From Zygnema cylindricum (lineage: Eukaryota > Streptophyta > Zygnematophyceae > Zygnematales > Zygnemataceae): a stretch of 64,000 bases of DNA. The translations under genes were made by a program, and so were the position numbers. Below the pieces are notes generated by a model that saw nothing but the letters and a program-made list of their open reading frames with translations, was not told the DNA's origin and searched no databases. Positions 47,692-56,300 of this stretch are shown here, one piece after another (positions within the stretch are counted from its first letter, which is position 1; each line of letters begins with the position of its first letter). Location of the stretch: assembly GCA_037447655.1 (NCBI GenBank), contig JBBHKE010002217.1, positions 26,950 through 90,949 on the forward strand, in the 5' to 3' direction.

Positions 47692-50600
47692 CTAGTCAAT
47701 CTTTAATTTCAGACCACACTTCTCCCTGCAAAAAATTAGCTTAGGGGAAGGCACAGGTTTGGTCATCATATCTGCTACCATCTCACTATCTGGTCTGTAC
47801 TCTAAACTGATTATTTTGTTTTCTACTTTCTCTCTAACAAAGCTGAGTCTGATGTCCATGTGTTTGGCTTTAAAATGGTGTTTAGGATTGGCAGAAATAG
47901 CGATTGCTGCCTGATTATCACAAAATATTTTCTGCACACCACTCTTAAGGTGACCAAGCTCACCAAGCAAAGACTTGACCCACATCAATTCTTTTACAGC
48001 AGAGCAAGAGGCCATATACTCAGCCTCCATGGTGGACTGAGCAATAACCTTTTGCTGTTTGCTACTCCAACAGCAAGCCCCATCACCCACATATAATACA
48101 TATCCAGAAGTACATCTCCTCATCGGAGCATCACCATAACTGGCATCACTCCAAGTAGTGATGTCAGTATTCTCCCCACCCAAATGCAACCATAGATCTC
48201 TAGTTCCTACCAAGTATCTAAGGACTCTCTTAGCTGCCTCCCAATCCTTCTTAGTGGGAGCATTTAGACTTCTACTCAGCACTCCTACAGCTGCAGCTAA
48301 ATCCGGCCGGGTACAATTCATAAAATAGATTAGACTTCCCACTACTTGCCTGTAAGGAATAGTCTGCATGAACTTCTGTTCTTCAGGAGATAATTCCTCG
48401 TCTAAGACTATGACTCCTTCTTCCTCACTCCCCTCACTTCCCTTCTTCAATTCCATTGGAGTTGTGCAACTATTAGCTTTATCCATTTGAAATTTTTCAA
48501 GCATGTTTCCTATTGCTTCCTTTTGAGTCAATCTTATAATTTTTCTTTTTCGGTCTCTCTCTACTTGAATTCCCAAAATATATTTTGCTTCCCCCATATC
48601 CTTCATTTCAAATCTCCCCTTAAGATCGGTTTTCAGTTTATTAATTTTTTCCATTGATTTACTTAAAACAAGCAAATCATCAACATAAATTGCAATAAAT
48701 ATAAAACCTTCCTCATCTTCGAAAACATAGATTGAGTGATCTGAGCTGATCCGAATATATCCTAGACCGGTAAGAAACTCATCAAGCTTCTTATTCCACT
48801 GTCGGGGCGCCTGTTTCAAACCATAAAGAGATTTAATCAGCCGGCATACCTTACTCTCCTCTCCTTCTTCCACAAACCCTTCGGGTTGTCGCATGAAGAT
48901 CTCCTCTTCTAATTCTCCATGCAAAAAGGCTGTTTTGATGTCCATCTGGTGCACTTCCATGTCTTCCGCCGCTGCTAAACTGAGAAGTATGCGGACCGAG
49001 GGAAATCTGACCACCGGGGCAAAGGTTTCCTCGTAGTCAATTCCTTCCTTTTGTGTAAATCCCTTTGCCACTAATCTGGCCTTGTAGCGCTCGATTGTGT
49101 TATCTGGGTTCAGTTTCAGTTTGAAAACCCACTTACAACCGATTGGTTTTCGGTTAGGTGGACAGTCCACCAGCTCCCAAGTATCGGCTGCCATGATTGA
49201 AGCCATCTCCTCATTGATGGCTGTCTTCCACCGGTTTCTTTCTGGACAAGTCATCGCCTCTCGATAAGTTTGAGGTTCATCTTGATGAGATAGTTTAGTT
49301 ACCTTGTTATTAACCTGTTTTTCTTGCAGTCTTTTGCTACTTCTCCTCCCTCCCTCAAAATCTGAGGCCGGAATAGATGGTTCTCGTGGATTCTTTCGAA
49401 CAAACTCGGCTTCTCCCCTATCCCTTGATTCCGAATCAATTTCCACCACGTCTTCCGCTTCGAGTAGAGTTGTCACTGGAGTTTCCACAGCCGAGTCCTT
49501 TTCGGTCTGATTTGTTCCTGCAAGAATGTCATCGTCTCTAAAACCTGGATAGTTAGGAAGCTCAAAGTCATCAGAATTTTCTGACTCAAATCTGATTTTT
49601 ACTGACTTTGTATATTTGAAGGGATCCACAGACTTTCCTTCATCCATAACTACTAGATGCTTTACTAAGATTATATCTTCTCTTTTTAGATCATAAACTC
49701 TATATCCTTTAACATCCTCATCATATCCTAATAAGTATCCCGGTTTTCCCTTAGGATCTAGCTTCCAATTGGACCGATCAGTATCTAGACTGAATACTTG
49801 ACTGCCGAAAACCTTTAAATGAGATAAGTCTGGTTTCCGGCCTGTCCATCTCTCATAAGGTGTTTGATCTTTTATAGCTGAAGTAAGAACTCTATTTTTG
49901 AGGTAATTAGCACAGTTCATTGCTTCTGCCCAAAACCTTTTTCCTATCTTCTTATCCGACAACATACTTCTAGCACTATCACTTAGTGTTCTATTTAACC
50001 TTTCAGCTACCCCATTCTGTTCACGATTTTCTGGCACTGTCTTTTGGTGTTGAACCCCATCTTCCCTCAAAAAATCCTCAAACTGGTTAGAAGTATACTC
50101 TCCACCATTGTCACTCCTTACTCTCTTGATTGGAGTTTCATGGAGTTTTTCCCTCCATGCTTTATATTGTCTAAAACAGTCCTCAGCTTCTGACTTGTTT
50201 TTCAAAAAATATACTCGGGAATACCGAGACCAATCATCAGTTATAGTCATCATAAATCTCTTCCCCCCCGGTGAGGGCACTCTAGCCGGTCCCCAAATAT
50301 CTGTGTGTACTAGATCTAGAAGTTTTTCTCCCTTGTAGGTGGCTGTTTTTGGAAAGGGTAATCTGTGTGCTTTACCTTGAGCACACCCACTACAATCACT
50401 TATATCATCACTCTCACTGAACTGAATCCCTTCCACCACTCCCATCTTTTTCATCTCTCTTAACTTATCTAGATTCACATGCCCAAGCCTCTTATGCCAC
50501 ATCATAATATCATGAACACCAGCATAATAAAGTTTCTTCGTTTCATTACTTAAGATCAGCCTAAACATCCCATGGCTACCTTTCTCAGCAATGAAATAGA

Positions 50601-52050
50601 CATCCTCCTCAAAACTAGCAGTAAAGACTCCTTCCCTAGTGCTAGTGAAAAAACCCTTATCATCTAATACTGATGTAGAGATAAGGTTTTTGTTCAGCTC
50701 CGGAATAAACAATACATCGGAGAATGTTAATATGGATGTCTTTCCTTCAACTAACACTTTCAGATCTACCGATCCTACAAGAGTAGTGGTGACTATCCTC
50801 CCATCCCCGTACTCTATCTCTACGGTGGGAATCTTTCTTATCTTAGTGAACAGGTGTCTATCCTTACACATGTGCATTGAGGCACCTGAATCTATAATCC
50901 AGCCTGCTTCACCTTTCAATCCACCGTAAGCACATTTCTGCCTTCGTGGAATTTCAACCTCAGTTTTCGCCTCCAACTCCTCATCCAAAAGGAGCTCATC
51001 GTCCTCGTCCTCGGATTCCGCCTCAAGTACCTGTGTGACAAGGGCCTTTTTCTTTCCTCTCGGGGTACCACCGGTCTGCCCCTCCTTTAACCGAAGCTCG
51101 GTTAGCTTGGTGCACTCTGCCATATAGTGCCCAAGTTTCTTACAAAAATGACATAAACCTTTGGGAGCCCTTGGTTCGAACTCGCCAACCTGTTTTTCCC
51201 GCTCCCTACCCCCATAGTTTCTGACTGGTTTCCGGGAATCCTTGTTCCTCCAATCGGTCGCTGTTGCCAAGGCTTGGCCACTCTTTCCTCCCCTTCGGAT
51301 CTCAATCGTATTCTCTCGAACGAGAATCATCCCTACCACTGAGTTCCATATCCACCTTGAGTCCGGCAAGTCTTGCACACGGTTGACTATGTTCTCCAAC
51401 TCATCAGGTAACTTCATTAGTAAACAGTTAACTTTTTCTTTTTCACTAAAAAATTTACCCGCACTCTCTAGCTCCATGAAGAGTGTAGCAAGCTCATTGC
51501 AAAAATCCAACATATTTCCCCCTTTGTATACATACTCCTTAACTTTCTGATCAGCCAACTGTTGTTGCTGAATCGTACCACTTCGGTACATCTCTATGAG
51601 AGCCATCCAAAGATCGGATGCCCTCTCTACCTGCAAATGAGGACATGCAAGTCCTTGAGTGAGATGGCGTAGGATGAAGTGCTTTGCCGCCATATTGTTG
51701 AAGTCCCAGGTTTCAATATCATTCTCCTCGTTCCTCGGAATAGGTGACATGAATGCTAAACCAGTTGCTATTGGTGTGGTCGCCTCCTTCTCCTTTCCTT
51801 TGTCCACCACCTCTCCTTCCTTTGTTTCCTCCGTTGAAGGTGAATCCTCTTTCCTGGTGAATCTGCTTCCTTTAAACCCTGGAGGAATTCTAAGACTTGA
51901 TGGACGCCCCAATCGTCCACTCACTATCCCCCAAAACCTTTTTTCGCATAGAGCTCCTATCATCATACTTTCCCAGTATATGAAGCCAGTTCCATTAAAT
52001 ATTGGCACCCTAGAGGGTGGGCCCATAACCTGAAACTCTGAGACCTCCAT
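47692..52050 (-). CDS. Copia Gag-Pol polyprotein, intact (1452 aa)
   Basis: One frame carries all copia functions. Gag: about residues 9-290, with zinc knuckle CHFCKKLGHYMAEC (C300, C303, H308, C313). Protease: IIDSGASMHM (D387). Integrase: H519/H524/C553/C556, then D584, D647 and E683 (spacing 62 and 35). RT: about 950-1190 with YVDD at 1122-1125. RNase H: D1302 (WSDASYG), E1344 (EAEY) and D1378 (CDNQ). The upstream ATG (52048-52050) lies within the 5' LTR and gives MEVSEFQ. The second ATG (residue 9, 52024-52026) lies inside the primer site. Either could start Gag; the LTR start is favoured because related solo LTRs keep it in frame. The stop lies 13 nt before the 3' LTR. No Gag/Pol frameshift is visible, so stoichiometry must be set another way. 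Confidence 0.95.
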   Translation of the reverse strand: MEVSEFQVMGPPSRVPIFNGTGFIYWESMMIGALCEKRFWGIVSGRLGRPSSLRIPPGFKGSRFTRKEDSPSTEETKEGEVVDKGKEKEATTPIATGLAFMSPIPRNEENDIETWDFNNMAAKHFILRHLTQGLACPHLQVERASDLWMALIEMYRSGTIQQQQLADQKVKEYVYKGGNMLDFCNELATLFMELESAGKFFSEKEKVNCLLMKLPDELENIVNRVQDLPDSRWIWNSVVGMILVRENTIEIRRGGKSGQALATATDWRNKDSRKPVRNYGGREREKQVGEFEPRAPKGLCHFCKKLGHYMAECTKLTELRLKEGQTGGTPRGKKKALVTQVLEAESEDEDDELLLDEELEAKTEVEIPRRQKCAYGGLKGEAGWIIDSGASMHMCKDRHLFTKIRKIPTVEIEYGDGRIVTTTLVGSVDLKVLVEGKTSILTFSDVLFIPELNKNLISTSVLDDKGFFTSTREGVFTASFEEDVYFIAEKGSHGMFRLILSNETKKLYYAGVHDIMMWHKRLGHVNLDKLREMKKMGVVEGIQFSESDDISDCSGCAQGKAHRLPFPKTATYKGEKLLDLVHTDIWGPARVPSPGGKRFMMTITDDWSRYSRVYFLKNKSEAEDCFRQYKAWREKLHETPIKRVRSDNGGEYTSNQFEDFLREDGVQHQKTVPENREQNGVAERLNRTLSDSARSMLSDKKIGKRFWAEAMNCANYLKNRVLTSAIKDQTPYERWTGRKPDLSHLKVFGSQVFSLDTDRSNWKLDPKGKPGYLLGYDEDVKGYRVYDLKREDIILVKHLVVMDEGKSVDPFKYTKSVKIRFESENSDDFELPNYPGFRDDDILAGTNQTEKDSAVETPVTTLLEAEDVVEIDSESRDRGEAEFVRKNPREPSIPASDFEGGRRSSKRLQEKQVNNKVTKLSHQDEPQTYREAMTCPERNRWKTAINEEMASIMAADTWELVDCPPNRKPIGCKWVFKLKLNPDNTIERYKARLVAKGFTQKEGIDYEETFAPVVRFPSVRILLSLAAAEDMEVHQMDIKTAFLHGELEEEIFMRQPEGFVEEGEESKVCRLIKSLYGLKQAPRQWNKKLDEFLTGLGYIRISSDHSIYVFEDEEGFIFIAIYVDDLLVLSKSMEKINKLKTDLKGRFEMKDMGEAKYILGIQVERDRKRKIIRLTQKEAIGNMLEKFQMDKANSCTTPMELKKGSEGSEEEGVIVLDEELSPEEQKFMQTIPYRQVVGSLIYFMNCTRPDLAAAVGVLSRSLNAPTKKDWEAAKRVLRYLVGTRDLWLHLGGENTDITTWSDASYGDAPMRRCTSGYVLYVGDGACCWSSKQQKVIAQSTMEAEYMASCSAVKELMWVKSLLGELGHLKSGVQKIFCDNQAAIAISANPKHHFKAKHMDIRLSFVREKVENKIISLEYRPDSEMVADMMTKPVPSPKLIFCREKCGLKLKID
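52016..52030 (-). other. Primer-binding site of A (half-tRNA-iMet type)
   Basis: Coding strand GGTTATGGGCCCACC abuts the 5' LTR end TTTCA. It complements the anticodon stem-loop of initiator tRNA-Met (GGUGGGCCCAUAACC), the arrangement known for Drosophila copia, where a 5' half-tRNA is the primer. The ATG in it is codon 9 of Gag. Confidence 0.85.
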
Positions 52051-53079
52051 AAGTCCTCAGAGTGGACAGCTTCCAAGAAGCCTCTAGGATAATCCTGACC
52101 CCTTTGTGTTTAAGCAAATATAACTGCCACCCTGGCAGACAAAAACTCTGACCGACTACACCCCTGTGTAGCCTAGACTCCCCTGAGTCGATAGCAAAAA
52201 GAATCTCTGAATTTGCTCCCCTGAGCAGTAAGTTATGGAGGGTCAAAGTTGACCTTTTGTACAGAAGCTCTCTGGGAGAGAGGGTCCTATCTTCTAATTT
52301 TTCTAAGTCCTATCTCTCTCACAGACTCTATCTACTGATGTACGGAACCAATCAGAATTGAGTTCCGTACGCAAAAGTACAGCTGCCGGTGTACTTTATG
52401 TACGGACATTGTACGACATGGCCAAAATGTCGACACATGTCAAATCCGGATTCGGTGCCATAATCTCCGGAGTTTCCACAATCCAACGGAATTTTGCCAC
52501 GCGTCATCCGATGTGGCGATGGCCATAAACCGCCGAAATCTTCCTCCGCGATCTCGGCGCTAATCCCGGCCGTCCGATTAAATTCGGCTTTAATCGTAGC
52601 CGTAATAAATACATGCGCGGTATTTGTTTCATTTACAAAACAAATGCGCGGTACTGATTTATGTCCGTACCGTAAGTCGTACATTACATATTACTGGATC
52701 TATGTATCCCGTAATTAATTCTAGTTAAATGGTTTATCGCTTGTATACATATATAAATAATTATCAAACTAAATGCTAGGTAACACTACCGCTAGATGAA
52801 ACGGCTAGGGCTACCGGCTACATTGTGTCTGCCGGCCGGCAGGTACAAGGATCAAATCCTGCCGCCGGCACATACATTTTAATTAAATATATAAACCCTA
52901 ATATAAAATTCCCGTAAACCTCAGGATAGCCAAGGTAGCCATGGCTCTAGCTTCCTCTCCAATTTCTCAGTGACTGCGACAAGTTTGAGAGTTGGAGAGA
53001 GAAGTTAGAGATAGACTGCCTCGACTTCTATATTTCTTTTCAGACCTAGAAAATACTAATAAAACCATTAGTTTCTACA
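52031..53079 (-). repeat. 5' LTR of A
   Basis: 1049 bp, the same length as the 3' LTR. Its last 20 coding-strand bases are the first codons of the Gag frame (M-E-V-S-E-F). The hairpin is at 52830-52870. Confidence 0.95.
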
Positions 53080-53084
53080 AGCAG

Positions 53085-53777
53085 TTGGCATTTGCCGAAT
53101 CTCATGATCTATTAAACGCTCTACCTTCCGCTCAATTGCGTGCTCGTTTACGTTTGTGTTCTGGGCTGGGGGCTGGTGCGTGGTTTCACGCAACACCTAT
53201 TTTTTCGACACTTTGTCTATCGTCTAACCAATTCACCTTTGCTATTCGCTTTTGTTAGGGTTTACATCACCATTTGATTCTTGGGCGCCCCAACTGTGTT
53301 TGTAACAAACTTATTGACTTCGACTTCATCCATTTACTTCGTTGTTCACAAGAGGGTGAAGGTACTGTCGCGCATGATTTGGTTCGTGATGCGATTGCTG
53401 CAATTGATGGCGAATCAGGCTACACCATGAAGCAGGAGGTTTCTCATAGTTTACCTCCTCGTCCCCAATCTAGTTGTCTCCGAAGCACTCGACTTGACGT
53501 GGTTTTCCTCCACGGGATTGGGCAAACTTTGGGTGATGTGGTCTTTACTAATCCGACTTGGACCCACATTTCTTCTCGCGCGGCAGTGCATACCGGCGTG
53601 GCGGCTCCCGACGCAGTGGCTTTTAAGAAAAGGGATTACGCTCTCCGAGACCCTGCAGACCACTTTGTCCCATTTGTCGTAGACTTTTTTTGTTATTTGA
53701 ACAAGTCTTTCGATGATTTTCTTCGTAATTGTGCTAAGAGAGCTTTTGATTCTATGGGTCCAACGAGTCTTCTGTAG
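53085..53777 (+). pseudogene. LINE C-terminal region: Cys/His motif and putative endonuclease
   Basis: Continues the LINE after A. 53085-53230 encodes LPSAQLRARLRLCSG and GAGAWFHATP, typical of the post-RT region. After a TAG, 53274-53772 encodes NCVCNKLIDFDFIHLLRC followed by an H (a C-x-C-x11-H-x3-C-like knuckle), then RLDVVFLHGIGQTLGDVVF. The latter fits the R-x-D then D/E spacing of restriction-like endonucleases of early-branching LINEs, with AVAFKKRDY as a possible lysine motif. The last leucine codon is partly, and the stop wholly, supplied by the solo LTR starting at 53773, so the natural C-terminus is missing. Confidence 0.6.
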
Positions 53778-54800
53778 AATTTAAAGGTTTTTTTAGTATT
53801 TTCTAGGTCTAAACTTGTAAAAGATAAAATGCAGAAAAGAAACAGAGGCATTCTGCCTCTAACTCCTCTCTTCAACTCCCACACTTATCGAAGTCACTAA
53901 AAGTTGGAGAGGGAGCTAGAGCCATGAATGTTATGCTTTCCAAAGAAAGACATGTAGTAGTTTGGTAGGTAAATAAAAAGGAAATTGACGCACCTACGGT
54001 TTGATCCTGATACTTACCATCCGTCAAAGTTGCTGGTAGCTGGTAGCTTTATCTTATTAGTCTACGACGAGTGTTAAATGCTATAGGGTTTGATAAATAT
54101 CTAAATGTTAATTCATAGTCTTAGTCATTTAACGGAATGTTAAGACATAGATACAATAGGTATTGTACGGGTTACAAAATACCGCGAAACGGATATCAAG
54201 GATTTGTTTAAATTGTGAAACATATACCGCGCAATTATTTATAACGGCTAAAATTGAAAACCAGATGAAAACGGACGGTCGTGGTAAGCTCCGAGATCAA
54301 AAATGCGCGCTTTGGCGGTTTATGGTCAAAGACACATCGGATGATATGTGGCGAGTTATCATTGGATGGCGAACTTTCTGGAGAATATGAAAACATGTTC
54401 GAATGTGACACGTGTCCGCAAAATGGCCATGTCGTACAATAGCCGTACAGAAAATACACGAACACCTGTACTTTTTTGTAAGACATAGTAATGTGATTGA
54501 TGGCGTACATCAGTAGATAGAGTTTTAGAGTGAGATGGGACTTAGAAAATTTAGTAGGTAGCCACCTCTGTCCGAGAGAGCTCCAGTACAAAAGGTCATC
54601 TTTGACCACTTATAACTAAAAACTCAAGGGAGCAAATTCAAAGATTCTTTTTGCTATCAACTCAAGTGAGTCTTGCCTTCACACATGTGAAGGTGGTCAG
54701 AGTCTTTGTTTGACAGGGTGGCAGTTATTCTTGCTAAAACACAATGGGGTCAGGGTTATCTTAGGGGCTTTGTGTGAGCTACCCATTCTGAGGAGAAACA
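53773..54800 (+). mobile_element. Solo copia LTR K5, 3' end eroded
   Basis: Starts TGTAGAATTTAAAGG like A's LTR (TGTAGAAACTAATGG) and carries the shared TAGTATTTTCTAGGTCT, the paired TTGACG/CGTCAA hairpin (53985-54027) and the CACATGTGAAGGTGGTCAGA region. The 3' end near 54800 lacks the expected GAGTTTCA terminus and no target duplication was found. It cuts off the LINE. Confidence 0.7.
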
Positions 54801-55005
54801 ACAGTTTACGGAAACAAAAACATGTTTATCTGTTAAAGACTGAAACGTTTAGTTTCGTTGCGTGTTAACTAAATTTCTGTTTGGGTGGAATTTATTACGC
54901 GTATGGCACACGTGTGAGACATTTTAATTTTCGTTTTGTTTTGTGAGAAAAGCGCATCCACTCTCCATTCCTTAGTTGTCTTGTTCGTGTGACTTATTGG
55001 ACTTA
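54801..55005. other. Unassigned spacer
   Basis: No gene or element recognised. It ends at a TTA next to a Harbinger-like end. Confidence 0.4.
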
Positions 55006-55160
55006 GGGTGTGTCTCCATGTAATTATAACTTAGCGAACTTATTATATTTTTAAGCGCATATCCTTTAGACTCGACTTTCAAGTGTTCCCATGTGTAACA
55101 ACAAAATTCTAACTTAAGGATATGACGATTGTGTACGATGGCAATATACACACTTAGTAA
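55006..55160 (-). mobile_element. Harbinger-like MITE fragment
   Basis: GGGTGTGTCTCCATGTAATT followed by AACTTAGCGAACTTA and TTCAAGTGTTCCCATGTG matches the right-end type (reverse complement) of the family seen at 62748. Only about 155 bp remain and no opposite terminus was found downstream. Confidence 0.65.
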
Positions 55161-55630
55161 AGGAAATTTGCCGGATGTTGTCTTTTGGTACTGACTAACA
55201 AATGTTGGGTGCACTTTCATATTCATCAAGGTACTTTCTCATATGCTAAAGTTACACTGATTTTCTCTCCTTTTCCTCCATAACTTCAAAAAAACGTGAA
55301 AATCCATAGCTATACAAAAACTTTAAAATTACCACCGTACAAGTTGCATTACCTTAAAACCTTTTATGTGCTAAAGTTTGTCATCTAGCGTGATGCAAAT
55401 TGCTGTTTAGTGCGTTTCGACCCACCACATTATTCTTTTTAAGTGTGGGACTGTGGAAGCTTGCCATCGCCCCATTTGAGGATGCGGGTCCCCAAATTGT
55501 GGGATTCCCATTGATTAACACGTGGGCGTTCATTCCTTTCCCTCTTACTTGCGTTGACTTTAAATCTTTTTTTGACTTATCTTTTTTTGTAAATAGAAAC
55601 TTGATGGTAATTTTTGCTGAGAATTGGGCT
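55161..55630. other. Region upstream of the lipase gene
   Basis: Both strands are open for 77-89 codons at about 55381-55650. The plus-strand frame is hydrophobic and could be a membrane-spanning exon of the lipase, but no splice frame links it. No promoter can be named with confidence. Confidence 0.3.
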
Positions 55631-55635
55631 TGAGA

Positions 55636-55787
55636 TCTTATCTGCAACAATCGGCCCTATTGATGATATTTTGCATTTGCCTAATATATGGGGGCGAAGG
55701 GAATACAAAAATGAGCTTAAGGAAATTTATTACTGGCTGCGATGGGCGTTGGAGGCCTATTCTATAACAGATGATGATAAAGAATAA
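55636..55787 (+). pseudogene. Candidate upstream exon of lipase-like gene
   Basis: The frame reads a DDILHLPNIWGRREYKN segment, then LKEIYYWLRWALEAYS and a DDD-K-E tail before TAA (55785-55787). The pattern of an alpha-helical segment ending W/A-x-x-A-Y resembles the helix that precedes the class-3 lipase core. No good GT donor precedes the stop, so either the exon border is elsewhere or this is a further lesion. Another weak candidate exon lies at 55879-56082. Confidence 0.4.
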
Positions 55788-56300
55788 AATCAAAATCTAG
55801 GGAAAAACCTTGGGGTAAATTTCGAAATCGTATCAAGACCTTTTTTTTTTTTTGAAAGTCTAATAGGAATTTCAGTGTATGGAGGTCAATGTCACGAATT
55901 GCAAAGTTGGTTCAAAATTAGTGTGGATTGATTCTGGTCGCGCACTAAGACGAGCTTTAGATTTGAGTCGTACGTTTTGGTGTTTCAGTCGTTCGATTTG
56001 TTTCGTGCAAATTTCTGTACGGCGTCATAGACAATTGCAAGAAAAAACTTCAAAAAGTATCGAAGCCTGGAGTAAAAAATAATATGCAGTGGAGAAAAAT
56101 ATGTTATGGTTGTGCCTTTGAGATTTATGTTATGACAATGATCTACATGATTTTGGAATTGGGTTAAGTTAATCTAAGTTTTGTATATTTTTTTTTGTGC
56201 GCGTTTTATAAAAGTTTCCTTTCGTGATCATTCTAACATCCTCCTGTTTTTAAGTAATAGATGACTCCTGAGACACTTTTCAACATTATTGTTTTTGCAG

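Larger units (their letters stand above)
46630..53079 (-). mobile_element. Complete Ty1/copia retrotransposon A
   Basis: 6450 bp with two 1049-bp LTRs (46630-47678 and 52031-53079), 5-bp duplication AGCAG (46625-46629 and 53080-53084), a primer site (52016-52030), a polypurine tract (47679-47690) and one uninterrupted Gag-Pol frame. By eye the two LTRs differ at about two dozen positions, so the insertion is not brand new but far younger than its neighbours. It is the only element in the window that could still be autonomous. Solo LTRs K1-K5 belong to the same or sister families. Confidence 0.95.
43105..53772 (+). mobile_element. LINE-like (non-LTR) retrotransposon, interrupted
   Basis: A plus-strand RT element split by copia A (46630-53079) at a perfect AGCAG duplication. 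Removing A and one AGCAG rejoins a continuous frame (RISEQ to LAFAESHDLLN). Order: pyrimidine-rich repeated leader, C2H2-like zinc finger (about 44450), RT (about 44711-46360), then a cysteine/histidine motif and a putative restriction-like endonuclease (53274-53772). The 3' end is lost to a solo LTR at 53773. Several in-frame stops make it inactive. Zinc fingers upstream with Cys/His plus nuclease downstream of RT suit endonuclease-type lineages such as R2/NeSL/Utopia, but the clade is not resolved. Confidence 0.65.

Noticed and set aside
51242-52033. Plus-strand frames of 102-124 codons
   Set aside because: Antisense shadows of the intact Gag-Pol frame of element A.
55381-55650. 89-codon minus-strand frame upstream of the lipase
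   Set aside because: No family recognised. The opposite strand is equally open, so chance or a lipase exon cannot be separated.
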